The notes under the pieces: generated by a model
What the model was told of the DNA's origin: nothing
The model's input: only the letters and a program-made list of their open reading frames with translations
Database searches by the model: none
In this document: piece after piece, positions 16,002 through 24,636 of the stretch
Layout of the letters: the number at the start of each line of letters is the position of its first letter
Numbering within the stretch: the first letter of the stretch is position 1
Origin: an uncultured Paraprevotella sp.
GTDB lineage: Bacteria; Bacteroidota; Bacteroidia; Bacteroidales; Bacteroidaceae
NCBI GenBank assembly: GCA_910586505.1
Contig: CAJUGV010000014.1
Span: 5,592-40,656, forward strand
Reading direction: 5' to 3'
Length of the DNA stretch: 35,065 nucleotides
Made by a program: the position numbers and the translations under genes

Positions 16002-16511
16002 TTACTTGCGAATGATATAATTGATTATCCCCCAACCTCCGAATACTTGCATGAGCATACCGGGTACACCTATACGGAAATCCTGAACGGCAAGGTAAAA
16101 ATCACCTTTCATTATCCATTCTCCAAGAGTTCCGATAACCTGATAAGCCAACACTACGGCAAGCAACATCCATAAAGATGCTTTTTTGAAACGAGTAGCC
16201 GCCATGCCTGCGAAAACAGCCAATAATACTGATTTCAGCAGAATTGCAGGCAATCCTGTAACAAGTGGCATACCAAACAACAAGGAGTTTATCAAAGGGG
16301 AAGCGATAGCCGTGAGAAGTCCGACACGCCATCCATACTTATACGCACCGATAAGGGTAAAGAAATAGATAGGCAACCACGTTATTCCACCTTGCGGTAC
16401 AAGGTGAAAGAGTTGTGGAACGACAATATTGCCCAAGACAAATAATGAGGTTGCAAGATAAGTTTTCACATCACTGTATTCCAATGAATAAAGTTTTACT
16501 GTTGTTTGCAT
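16002..16511 (-). CDS. Membrane protein, probable ECF transporter S component
   Basis: The 169-residue protein has five to six hydrophobic segments (about 18-38, 45-65, 66-88, 93-110, 114-132, 148-165) with very few charged residues between them. The pattern AYKYGWRVGLLTAIASPLINS with GMPL and the ILLKSVLLAVFAG segment resemble small vitamin-binding S components of energy-coupling-factor transporters. The substrate is not evident. A flavin precursor or similar cofactor would suit the neighbouring flavodoxins, but that is inference only. No ECF ATPase or T component is present, so it would have to share the host's module. It begins 5 nt after the DUF362 gene. Confidence 0.65.
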   Translation of the reverse strand: MQTTVKLYSLEYSDVKTYLATSLFVLGNIVVPQLFHLVPQGGITWLPIYFFTLIGAYKYGWRVGLLTAIASPLINSLLFGMPLVTGLPAILLKSVLLAVFAGMAATRFKKASLWMLLAVVLAYQVIGTLGEWIMKGDFYLAVQDFRIGVPGMLMQVFGGWGIINYIIRK

Positions 16512-16516
16512 AGTTT

Positions 16517-17509
16517 TTAATCCAATTTAATCAGTTCATATTTTTGAATACCCAATCCGATTGTTTCTGCATGGTCAAGTGTGTGCATGCCATGACGGGA
16601 GTCAATACGTTCAATCAAATGGATTTTACCGTGATCTTCGGACGCACGTACAAGGTCAGTACAGGCACGGTCAAGAGCTACAGGATCAAGGGAGGCAAGA
16701 ATACCAATATCGCCCATCTTCGGGTCTTCCGGCGAAGAATCACAGTCGCAATCCACCGAAAGGTTGTTGGCTACACTGATGTAAAGAATTTTATCTCCGC
16801 AATGGTCAGCGACTGCTTTTGCAGCCTCTGCCATTGATTCAAGGAAATCATCCTGTTCAGGGCTTCCCCAGCTTGTTGTACTTGCTCCTGCCGAATGGAT
16901 GTAACGCTTGCCGTTGGACGATGCGATACCGATGGACATGTTCTTGATTGCGCCGCCGAAACCTCCCATTGCGTGTCCCTTAAAGTGTGACAGGATAATC
17001 GTAAAATCATAGTTCAGATAATGCGAACCCACAATATCATGTTTCAGGTGCTTGCCGCCTGTAAGCGGCAGTTCTATTTCACCTTCGGCATCCATAATAT
17101 CAACCGGGGCTATGGTGGTAAACCCGTGGTCTTCGGCCGCCTTGCGATGCGATTCCGTGTTGGCACGACCTCCACCGTATGCTGTGTTGCATTCGACAAT
17201 CGTTCCATCTACTTTTTGTATCAAGTCCTTGATCAATGCCGGTTGCAGAAAATTATGACCGCCGGGTTCTCCTGTGGAAAGTTTTACTGCCACTTTTCCG
17301 ATCGCTTCCCGACCCAAAGCCTCATATATCTTCACTAAATTCTCTGAATCGATTGCCTTGAACATATAGACTTTTGGAATGTCAGTCTGTTCAACATCGT
17401 TTTTTTCTTCAGGCTTGTTCTCCGGCTTTTCTTGTGCAGAAGAACATCCTATTCCTACATAAAGAGACATGAATGCCATCATGCTGATAATAAGAAAACG
17501 TCGTCTCAT
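16517..17509 (-). CDS. DUF362 lipoprotein
   Basis: The 330-residue protein has a lipoprotein signal (hydrophobic segment 5-20, lipobox ending GIGC at Cys22) and a charged linker. A DUF362 domain (about 45-325) follows with KLSTGEPGGHNFLQPALIKD, LSHFKGHAMGGFGGAIKNMS and a Cys-rich segment DCDCDSSPEDP. DUF362 proteins are often found with ferredoxin domains and in redox or cofactor loci, but their reaction is not settled. This one lacks its own 4Fe-4S motifs and may work with the ferredoxin-bearing neighbours. It is membrane-anchored outside the cytoplasm. Gaps of 12 nt to the TonB receptor and 5 nt to the S component place it in the operon. Confidence 0.82.
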   Translation of the reverse strand: MRRRFLIISMMAFMSLYVGIGCSSAQEKPENKPEEKNDVEQTDIPKVYMFKAIDSENLVKIYEALGREAIGKVAVKLSTGEPGGHNFLQPALIKDLIQKVDGTIVECNTAYGGGRANTESHRKAAEDHGFTTIAPVDIMDAEGEIELPLTGGKHLKHDIVGSHYLNYDFTIILSHFKGHAMGGFGGAIKNMSIGIASSNGKRYIHSAGASTTSWGSPEQDDFLESMAEAAKAVADHCGDKILYISVANNLSVDCDCDSSPEDPKMGDIGILASLDPVALDRACTDLVRASEDHGKIHLIERIDSRHGMHTLDHAETIGLGIQKYELIKLD

Positions 17510-17521
17510 ATCTTTATTAAA

Positions 17522-19438
17522 TTAAAAATGAATATTTATGCCGCCCATAACCGTTGCTCCCGGCATTGGATAACCGGCGTTTATTTCGTATTTCTGAGCC
17601 AGCAGGTTATCGCCACGTACCCACAGGTCAAGCCATTTGGTCGCAGAAAACTGTCCGCGCAAGTTCCATAATACAAAGTTTTCCATAACAGGATTGTCTC
17701 CCACGGAGGTATAAAGTCCGCCAATGTACTGGATACCGGAGGAAACGCTCCAACGTCCCTTGGTGAAACTGCCTCCGGCGTAAAGTTTATGTTCAGGGGC
17801 GGCAATTACCGGATTTTTCATGTGCAGGAAACTGTAGTTGGCATCTACCGACCAATTCGCATTGATTCGATATGCGGCCATCAATTCCACGCCGGCATTA
17901 TCTATCTTACCGGAGTTCTGATTGAGCATTCCGGAACCGTTAGGATTAGGAAGTGTCATGATCAGGTTCTTTCCGTCAATGTAGAAGACATTCACACCGT
18001 AGTTCAAACGACCGTTCAGCAGCGTTTGCGACAGGGCTATTTCATAGTTCCACATAGATTCCGGTTTCAAATCGGGATTCTGCGGAGGAAACATATACAT
18101 CTCGCGCAGAATAGGGTAACGGAAACCTTTTGATGCAGAGGCTTTCAGCTCAATGGCATGTGGCAGATGGAAAGCAAACCCCGTCTGCGGTATCCATTCC
18201 GTACCGATCCTTGAATGATTGTCCACACGAAGCCCGGCATTCAAAGTCAGCCATTTTCCAATGTCCTGACGAAAATCCATATATCCGGCAAATTCATCCT
18301 CGTGTTTGTCAACCAAATCATTGCGAGTACCCTCTCGTTCGCCTGCCACATAATCAGTCCATGCCTTACCGCCATAACGGAACCAGTCGAATCCGAATGT
18401 GATACGGTTCCCTTTGAAGAATTGCGTGCTTTGGAACAAAGACACGCCCATCATGTTGTCGCGTGAATTGAAACGTCCGTCCTGCGAAGTCTCGCCTGCG
18501 CTTGGCGTATAGCCGTCATTTATCCAATGGTTTCCCCAGTTATAGAAGAAACTTGCAGAACCTGAAGTCTTCTCATAGTTATTTGTCACGGCAAAAGAAG
18601 ACACTCCTCTTGTAATACGTTGGTCGCCGTCAACGAGTGGCGCTGATACAGGACCGGGATAGGAAGCATTGAAATGTGTCGCGTTCACGTCGGCATGCAT
18701 ATTCCAGTTGTCGGTGATGTCATAGCCTAATTTGGCATATCCTCCGTATTGCTCGAATCCCATATCATCACGGTGTCCGTCAGTGCGGTTATACGATCCG
18801 CTGATTACAGAAGAAAACCGTCCTTTTCTGACCATATTGGTCAGTTCTGTTTCAACCGTGTTATATGAACCATATCCTGCGTGAAGATTGGTATGCACAC
18901 CGTCCTCGTGCATTTTTCGGGTCACGATGTTGATTACTCCACCCATCGCATTCGAACCGTAGAGCACGGATGCCGGCCCTCTCAGGACTTCCACTTTGTC
19001 TGCCAATAAAGACTGGTAAGCATCGGCAATCGGATGTCCGAAGATACCCGCGTATTGCGGATGCCCGTCTATCAGCACCATCATTCGTGCAGTACCGCCG
19101 GAAAGTCCGCGAAGCGAGATTCCACCGGCAGCACCGCCCGACACGCCGTATCCCATTACGCCACGCGCGGTAGTGAAAAGTCCCGGTACGTTTTCAGTAA
19201 GCACAGGCAGCAGCGAGGGCTGCATGGATTGTTCTATCTTTTTACGGTTCACCACGGAAACAGTCTGCGACAAATGCCGCACATCCGTGGCGTTACGAGT
19301 TCCTGTCACAACAACCTCGTCTATCATGTACAAGCGCGTACTGTCCGCGGCTTCCTGGGCTTGGATGTCTTTCGAACAAAGCAAAGCGGTACACAATATC
19401 ATGCCGCCTAACCATTGCTGTATTTTTTTATTTATCAT
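17522..19438 (-). CDS. TonB-dependent outer-membrane receptor
   Basis: Using the ATG at 19438, which overlaps the upstream stop as ATGA, the product is 638 residues. A signal peptide (about 1-28, cleavage after DIQAQ) is followed by a TonB-box-like EVVVTG and a plug domain (about 45-160, with ISLRGLSGGTARMMVLIDGH and VEVLRGPASVLYGSNAMGGV). A 22-strand-type barrel ends in the aromatic GGINIHF. The size and plug resemble BtuB/CirA receptors for vitamins, haem or siderophores. It lacks the long N-terminal extension of SusC proteins, and no SusD follows. The ligand is unknown. Its location with an ECF S component suggests cofactor uptake, as inference. Confidence 0.92.
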   Translation of the reverse strand: MINKKIQQWLGGMILCTALLCSKDIQAQEAADSTRLYMIDEVVVTGTRNATDVRHLSQTVSVVNRKKIEQSMQPSLLPVLTENVPGLFTTARGVMGYGVSGGAAGGISLRGLSGGTARMMVLIDGHPQYAGIFGHPIADAYQSLLADKVEVLRGPASVLYGSNAMGGVINIVTRKMHEDGVHTNLHAGYGSYNTVETELTNMVRKGRFSSVISGSYNRTDGHRDDMGFEQYGGYAKLGYDITDNWNMHADVNATHFNASYPGPVSAPLVDGDQRITRGVSSFAVTNNYEKTSGSASFFYNWGNHWINDGYTPSAGETSQDGRFNSRDNMMGVSLFQSTQFFKGNRITFGFDWFRYGGKAWTDYVAGEREGTRNDLVDKHEDEFAGYMDFRQDIGKWLTLNAGLRVDNHSRIGTEWIPQTGFAFHLPHAIELKASASKGFRYPILREMYMFPPQNPDLKPESMWNYEIALSQTLLNGRLNYGVNVFYIDGKNLIMTLPNPNGSGMLNQNSGKIDNAGVELMAAYRINANWSVDANYSFLHMKNPVIAAPEHKLYAGGSFTKGRWSVSSGIQYIGGLYTSVGDNPVMENFVLWNLRGQFSATKWLDLWVRGDNLLAQKYEINAGYPMPGATVMGGINIHF

Positions 19439-19851
19439 ATTCTTAATTTGTTTATAAAACCTTGGATAAAGGGTAAACATTCCGCTGCCGTTTTACAATC
19501 CTTGCACAAAGCCTCTACCGGACAGAGGCCGTCTCCTTTGCGGTTGATGATATAAGGGACTTTCTCGGCAAAACGGAGCGATATGCCGGAATCTTCAAGC
19601 AGTCCGAGGGCGGATGTACTGATGACACCGGCGAAAAGTTCCCGGACGCCGCCCAGTATCAGCAACGCGGCGGCCCCTTTGCCGACCACTTTGTCCGCCA
19701 CGGACGCGTCCCGAAGCCAATCGGGATGTTCCGTCAGGAGACCATACAAGTCGGATATGCATTGACCGTCGAATGTGCGGATTCCGTCACCGGCTACCAC
19801 CAAGGAATGGTTCCCGTCTTGCAGTATCCGAACCAGTTCGTCCATCATCAT
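19435..19851 (-). CDS. DUF1893 domain protein
   Basis: The 138-residue protein starts at the ATG at 19851, overlapping the stop of the aldo/keto reductase gene by 4 nt. The longer frame to 19959 runs inside that gene and is not used. The sequence (ELVRILQDGNHSLVVAGDG, then KVVGKGAAALLILGGV) matches DUF1893, related to cytidine-deaminase-fold proteins. The C-terminal part is cysteine-rich (CPVEALCKDCKTAAEC), which may bind metal. The function is unknown. No signal peptide is seen, so it is probably cytoplasmic. Its own stop overlaps the start of the TonB receptor by 4 nt, giving a chain of coupled genes. Confidence 0.8.
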   Translation of the reverse strand: MMMDELVRILQDGNHSLVVAGDGIRTFDGQCISDLYGLLTEHPDWLRDASVADKVVGKGAAALLILGGVRELFAGVISTSALGLLEDSGISLRFAEKVPYIINRKGDGLCPVEALCKDCKTAAECLPFIQGFINKLRI

Positions 19852-21260
19852 CCGATTTCCTGTTTCAGCCGTTCCACGTATGCGTCTATCCGATGCAGTT
19901 CCTTCGGGATATCGATACGCTGCGGACAGTGGACACTGCACTGGTTGCAGCCGACGCACCGGCTTGCCTGCCGCAACTTGGGAACGCTGCGGTCGTAGCC
20001 CACGAGAAAGGCCCGGCGTGCTTTCCTGTAATTCTCCTCCTGCATGTTTTCCGGGATGTTCCCTTCATTCAGACATTTATTGTAATGGAGCAGAATGGCC
20101 GGAATGTCCAGACCATACGGGCAGGGCATACAATATTTGCAGTCGTTGCAGGGAATCGTATCGAACTGCATCATCCGTGTAGCCGTCTCTTGCAGGAACT
20201 TGAAATCGTCCTCCGTCAGCGGCTTCAAGGGAGCATAGGTGCGCAGGTTGTCCTGCAAATGCTCCATACGGGTCATGCCGCTCAACACGGTATGCACGCC
20301 CGGCAGGCTGCCGGCCAAACGGAACGCCCACGAAGCCACGCTCATCTCCGGCTCGCGCTGCTTGAGGCGTGCCACAATGGTGCTCGGCACGTTGGAGAGC
20401 CGACCGCCCAACAACGGTTCCATGATGACAGCCGGAATACCGCGCTTTTCCAGTTCGCCATACAGGTATTCGGCATCTGTATTCCGAGGATTGATTTGTT
20501 TGGCGTACTTCCAGTCCAGATAATTCAACTGGATCTGCACGAAGTCCCACTTGTATTCATCGTGCCGGGAGAGCAGATAATCGAACACCCCAACATCTCC
20601 GTGATACGAAAAACCGAGATTGCGGATACGTCCCGCCTTGCGCTCCTCCAGCAGAAAGTCGAGGATACCGTTATTCATGTAGCGGTTTTCAAACTCCTCC
20701 ATGCCGCCACCCATACCCACGCCATGCAATAGCAGATAGTCTATATAATCCACCTGCAACTCTTTCAGCGAATTACGGTACATGGCGATGGAGGCTTCCC
20801 GGCTCCACGTGGCCGGGGAGAAATTGGACAGCTTGGTGGCGATGAAATACTTGTCGCGCGGATGACGGCTCAGCGCAATACCGGTGGCGTGTTCCGACTT
20901 GCCCCGACAATAGGCGGGCGACGTGTCGAAATAGTTCACTCCGTGGGCGATGGCATAGTCCACCAGCTCGTTTACCATCTCCTGGTCTATCTCCTCATTT
21001 CCTTCGCGGGCACTGCGGCCGCCGACAGAGGGCAGGCGCATCATGCCGAAACCCAGCAATGACACCTTGTCACCCGATGTCGGATTCGTCCGGTAAGTCA
21101 TCCGGTCCGTAGGGATTTCTCCGGCTGCCGTCATTGATGTCCCGTCTTTCCCGCCACCCACGCACGCCGACAGTCCGGTCGTGGCCACTCCGGCGGCTCC
21201 TATGGTTTTCAGAAAATCCCGGCGGGACAGGGATTTCTTCTTGTTATCTTGATTGTTCAT
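19848..21260 (-). CDS. Tat-exported aldo/keto reductase with two 4Fe-4S clusters
   Basis: The 470-residue protein begins with a twin-arginine signal (SRRDFLK, Arg13-Arg14) and a possible lipobox LSAC (Cys33), so it may be a Tat lipoprotein. The aldo/keto reductase barrel (about 55-350) retains the tetrad Asp112, Tyr117, Lys143 and His179. A C-terminal ferredoxin-like part has Cys371, 374, 377, 380 and Cys435, 438, 441, 445. Reductases of this type with ferredoxin tails could take electrons from Fe-S partners instead of NADPH, which would explain activity outside the cytoplasm; this is inference. It begins 21 nt after the polyferredoxin gene and overlaps DUF1893 by 4 nt. Confidence 0.88.
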   Translation of the reverse strand: MNNQDNKKKSLSRRDFLKTIGAAGVATTGLSACVGGGKDGTSMTAAGEIPTDRMTYRTNPTSGDKVSLLGFGMMRLPSVGGRSAREGNEEIDQEMVNELVDYAIAHGVNYFDTSPAYCRGKSEHATGIALSRHPRDKYFIATKLSNFSPATWSREASIAMYRNSLKELQVDYIDYLLLHGVGMGGGMEEFENRYMNNGILDFLLEERKAGRIRNLGFSYHGDVGVFDYLLSRHDEYKWDFVQIQLNYLDWKYAKQINPRNTDAEYLYGELEKRGIPAVIMEPLLGGRLSNVPSTIVARLKQREPEMSVASWAFRLAGSLPGVHTVLSGMTRMEHLQDNLRTYAPLKPLTEDDFKFLQETATRMMQFDTIPCNDCKYCMPCPYGLDIPAILLHYNKCLNEGNIPENMQEENYRKARRAFLVGYDRSVPKLRQASRCVGCNQCSVHCPQRIDIPKELHRIDAYVERLKQEIG

Positions 21261-21281
21261 ATTCTTCCTGCTTATAAAGTT

Positions 21282-22793
21282 TTACATCACGCTGTGCATC
21301 GTGTGTCCCTCCACATAGATGGCACTGAACGGACGTGCCGGACAAAGGTTCTCGCACGCGCCGCACCCGATGCACCGTTCGGCATTCACAACGGGGATTC
21401 TGACCGAGTTCACATCTTCGCTGTCGGACGGAACCATCAGTATCGCTCCGGAAGGACAATGGCGGGCACAGTTGCCGCACTCCACACCATCGGTAAGCGG
21501 AATGCAATTCTTTCTGATCCATACGGCATGGCCGATACGGGTGGATGATTTCTCCTCAATGGTAATCGGACGGATGGCTCCTGCGGGACATACGTCGGAG
21601 CAGCGTGTACACTCCGGACGGCAATATCCCCGTTCGTAGGACATTTCGGGCTGCATCAGTTTCTGCAAGTCGGTCGAAGGACGGAGCACGTTATTGGGAC
21701 AGGCCGACACACAAAGCTGGCAGGCCGTACAATGCTGTGCGAAATGACGTGCGCTCCATGCCCCCGGCGGTACAATCGGCGTGGCACGTACCGGAATCTT
21801 CTTATCCTCGATGACAGCCAGTCCACCGTCCACTTTCTTTTCCTGCGCTTTCACCACAGACGTGGCAGCAAGCACGGCTGTTGCCGAAAGGAAACTGCGG
21901 CGTGCGGTATCAATCTGATCGCTTTCGGCTTTCGGTTTCGCGTCTTTTCCGGTCTTTTTCTCCGAAGCCTTTGTTCTCATTCGAAACCCGATAGCTCCGT
22001 GATTGCAGGTGTCGATACAATCCATACAGGCCACGCAACGGCTGTAATCTACCCGATGCTCCTTGCCATCGATACACGCCGCCTTGCATTTGCGTGAACA
22101 GAGGCCGCACCGGTTGCATTTGCTTTCGTCGATTGTGATACGGAACAGGGAAAAACGGGAGAAAAATCCCAAAACCGTTCCCACCGGGCAAATCGTGTTG
22201 CAGTAAGTCCGTCCGTTCCGCCATGCCAGCACGGCAAGCACGACTAATGTTAGAACAGCGATAATGAACGTCGGCAGGCTCCTCATCCACACCTCCGTTT
22301 CATAAAAGACATAACTGTCCGCCCGCTCGGCGAAATAGGCAAGCAGGTTGTTTCCCCAACGGTATATCGGAGCGAAAAGATTGGAAGCGATACGCCCGTA
22401 AGAGCTGTAAGGAGCCAGCAACGCCACGAAAGAGCCGATGCCGGCAACCATAGCCACGATGAACAACACCAGCACACCGTAGCGCAGCCACTTCTTTTCC
22501 GGCGAATAAGAGAAGCGATATCGTTTCTTCTTCCGCCGTCCGCTGATCCACGACACGATGTCCTGCATCACGCCCAGCGGACAGATGACCGAGCAATAGA
22601 CACGGCCCACAAGCAGCGTCAGCAGAACCAACGCGACCACCACTCCCGCATTCAAGGCAAGCAACGCGGGCAGGAATTGTATTTTTGCCGTCCAGCCCAG
22701 CCACGCATGAACTGTTCCCGTAAAGTCGAGGAACAGAGCCGTGACCGCCAGAAAAAATAATACGGCAAATGTCAGTCTTATTTTTCTCAACAT
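21282..22793 (-). CDS. NapH-like membrane ferredoxin fused to a NapG-like polyferredoxin
   Basis: The 503-residue protein has two halves. Residues 1-270 are a NapH/CcoG-like membrane part with about four hydrophobic segments (5-23, 43-63, 105-127, 174-191), the motifs YCSVICPLG and YCNTICPVG, and two 4Fe-4S motifs (Cys226-240 and Cys253-263). After a Lys-rich linker there is a second twin-arginine-like signal inside the chain (ARRSFLSATAVLAA, Arg298-Arg299, ending VVKAQ). Residues 320-503 form a NapG-like domain with four cluster motifs (Cys355-365, 391-402, 430-446 and 474-484). It probably moves electrons across the inner membrane to periplasmic acceptors. It may be a fusion of two ancestral genes. 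It sits 15 nt after the EFR1 gene. Confidence 0.85.
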   Translation of the reverse strand: MLRKIRLTFAVLFFLAVTALFLDFTGTVHAWLGWTAKIQFLPALLALNAGVVVALVLLTLLVGRVYCSVICPLGVMQDIVSWISGRRKKKRYRFSYSPEKKWLRYGVLVLFIVAMVAGIGSFVALLAPYSSYGRIASNLFAPIYRWGNNLLAYFAERADSYVFYETEVWMRSLPTFIIAVLTLVVLAVLAWRNGRTYCNTICPVGTVLGFFSRFSLFRITIDESKCNRCGLCSRKCKAACIDGKEHRVDYSRCVACMDCIDTCNHGAIGFRMRTKASEKKTGKDAKPKAESDQIDTARRSFLSATAVLAATSVVKAQEKKVDGGLAVIEDKKIPVRATPIVPPGAWSARHFAQHCTACQLCVSACPNNVLRPSTDLQKLMQPEMSYERGYCRPECTRCSDVCPAGAIRPITIEEKSSTRIGHAVWIRKNCIPLTDGVECGNCARHCPSGAILMVPSDSEDVNSVRIPVVNAERCIGCGACENLCPARPFSAIYVEGHTMHSVM

Positions 22794-22808
22794 AACTTCT
22801 TCGGATTA

Positions 22809-23750
22809 TTATAGTTTCTGATTATTCGCCAGCTTTAAGTCCATCAACGAAATGTGCTCGTTGCGGTATCTCGCATTGGGATTCTTTTCCGTTCCGTCGG
22901 GGAATGAACCGTCTTCCGACTTGCGGAACTGTATGGCTTTCTGGGGACAGTTCTGTATGCAGGCGAAACAGAACTCGCAGTCGCCCGACATCTTCGCGCC
23001 CCTCGATGTCAGCTCATAGTTACCGCGAGGACACACGTATGTACAGATGCCGCAGTCGATACAGGCATCGGTCACGGTAAAACTCTTTTCGCTTTTAATC
23101 AGGAAACCCACTTCGGGGTCGAGGCCGCTTCGCTGCATGAACCCCTGATGTTGTTGCCGTTCCTCTTCCGTGACCGGTTCGTGCCAATGCCGTCCGCCAT
23201 TGATGTCCGCCGTTATCTTCTGCAAGTTTCCCGGAATGCGTTTGTCTATCTTCATCTGCTCGTTCATGTCGAAATTGGGCAGCCAGTTGTCCACCATGAT
23301 GATAGTCCCTATATAGTCGAACCGCTTTCCTGCTTGCCGCGATACTTCATCCCATATTTCCACCGCATTGCACTTTCGGTTGCCGTATGTCAAGACCGCA
23401 AACAGGTAGTCGGCCTTCAAGTTCGCTTTTTGGATGAATCGGCGAACCATATTGGGCGGCATGTGCCCGTAGATAGGATAAACGATACCGATTTCATCCG
23501 CTTCAAATTCATATTTTCCTTGCTTCACCATTTGCGGAATACTCAGCAGTTCCGTATTCTCTTTGGCCAACTGGCGGGCGATATACAGGCTGTTGCCCGT
23601 CCCGGTAAAATAAAAGATAATCCGTTTGCTCTTTTTTGCTTCGCAGGATGCCAGCGAAAGCAGCCCTGAGGAGGCAACCGCACCGCTCACTACGGCAGCC
23701 CCCATACGTTTCAGGGCATCCCGGCGGCTGATTTTATTATCCATACTCAT
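22809..23750 (-). CDS. Tat-exported EFR1-type flavodoxin-ferredoxin
   Basis: The 313-residue protein starts with a twin-arginine signal (SRRDALK, Arg9-Arg10) and a lipobox LASC (Cys36), so it is probably a Tat-dependent lipoprotein. Residues about 43-210 are flavodoxin-like, with the FMN phosphate loop YFTGTGNSLYIA. Two 4Fe-4S motifs follow (Cys230, 233, 236, 240 and Cys258, 261, 264, 268), the EFR1 family layout. It would carry electrons between Fe-S and flavin centres outside the cytoplasm. Tat export suits a protein that must fold with its cofactors first. It is the first gene of the 12-gene run and lies behind the -7 box at 23792-23799. Met3 is an alternative start. Confidence 0.88.
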   Translation of the reverse strand: MSMDNKISRRDALKRMGAAVVSGAVASSGLLSLASCEAKKSKRIIFYFTGTGNSLYIARQLAKENTELLSIPQMVKQGKYEFEADEIGIVYPIYGHMPPNMVRRFIQKANLKADYLFAVLTYGNRKCNAVEIWDEVSRQAGKRFDYIGTIIMVDNWLPNFDMNEQMKIDKRIPGNLQKITADINGGRHWHEPVTEEERQQHQGFMQRSGLDPEVGFLIKSEKSFTVTDACIDCGICTYVCPRGNYELTSRGAKMSGDCEFCFACIQNCPQKAIQFRKSEDGSFPDGTEKNPNARYRNEHISLMDLKLANNQKL

Positions 23751-23791
23751 ATCTCTGATTCTTAATGGTTATTGTAATCTATTCACTTTCG

Positions 23792-23862
23792 CAAAGATAG
23801 ATGATGCCTCCAAGAGCGGCCTTACAGAAATTTCGGGATATAATGCGATTTTTACGGTAAAT
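23792..23862 (-). promoter_or_regulatory. Promoter C: -7 box and paired upstream elements for the EFR1-Tat-rteAB operon
   Basis: The minus strand has TATCTTTG (23792-23799), an exact TAnnTTTG box 42 nt before the EFR1 start. On the plus strand a CGG core lies 35 bp further (23834-23836, in ATTTCGGGA) and another 21 bp beyond (23855-23857, in TTTACGGTA). No good -33 TTTG is present. The same geometry occurs at three other promoters in the window. Confidence 0.6.
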
Positions 23863-23951
23863 TTCCCGCCCTCCGGATATGTAAAAGCCGTACCTCCGAA
23901 CGGAAGAACGGCCTTACTGTGTCATTCCCTTTCCTGTTTTATCATCTTGAT

Positions 23952-24635
23952 CTATTTTTTGAGCGTATAACGAACCCAGACAGTCCCGTTTGCGAGCGGC
24001 TCAACACTTGCCAGTTTCAGCGGAACCGGAGGATGGCTCATGTCCTGGATACCATCGAACAGAGCCGTTTGTCCTGCCCGTCCGTCAATCCCCGGGGCCA
24101 GTAGCAGGCTCACTTCGTCGATAAGTCCCGCTTCAAGGAATCCGCCGTTGATATGGCCTCCCCCAAGTACGGCAAGTCGTTTGACATCAAATTCGTTGCG
24201 AAGGATTTCCATTGCCCGAGGTAAATCAATGGAGTCTTTGCCGATGCAAATCCACGATATTTCCTGTTCGCGCAGCATGTCAAGATACTCTTCCGGTACC
24301 AGTTCGCTTACGATGCAGAGCAGCGGCGTGCCGTCAATCTCCGAAGATGGCCAGCGCAGACGTCCGCGTGTATCTACGGCTACCATATAGGCGTCTGACT
24401 TTACGGCAATGTTTACCGAAGGCTTGTCGACCGGTTTGTTTACCGTCGCAACGAAGGGTTCCTTTTCGGCACTATAATGTTCCAATGTAACCCGACCTTC
24501 CAATAGCGATGGGCAATCGAGTCGTTCCAGCGTGGTGTAGTATTCGTCACCGCTGATTTTTTCAACCATCGAACAGTCGATACGGCCATCGATGGATGCC
24601 ACCATGTGGCTTACGATATAAGGTCTTGTCTTCAT
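23952..24635 (-). CDS. Dihydrofolate reductase/RibD C-terminal family reductase
   Basis: With the ATG at 24635, two nt after the SDR stop, the product is 227 residues. The frame upstream to 24725 lies within the SDR gene. It has the RibD C-terminal/DHFR fold signature: an N-terminal SHMVASIDGRI, LLEGRVTLEHY, a Gly-rich AVLGGGHINGGFLEAGLIDE and LLAPGIDG. Members reduce pyrimidine, folate or other small substrates with NADPH, and the substrate cannot be read from the sequence. It is the third gene of a flavodoxin-SDR-reductase operon. A truncated relative (MKPKVIRHIMSSVDG) is found at 28712-28843 as the third position of another operon. No export signal is seen, so it is cytoplasmic. Confidence 0.85.
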   Translation of the reverse strand: MKTRPYIVSHMVASIDGRIDCSMVEKISGDEYYTTLERLDCPSLLEGRVTLEHYSAEKEPFVATVNKPVDKPSVNIAVKSDAYMVAVDTRGRLRWPSSEIDGTPLLCIVSELVPEEYLDMLREQEISWICIGKDSIDLPRAMEILRNEFDVKRLAVLGGGHINGGFLEAGLIDEVSLLLAPGIDGRAGQTALFDGIQDMSHPPVPLKLASVEPLANGTVWVRYTLKK

Positions 24636-24636
24636 A

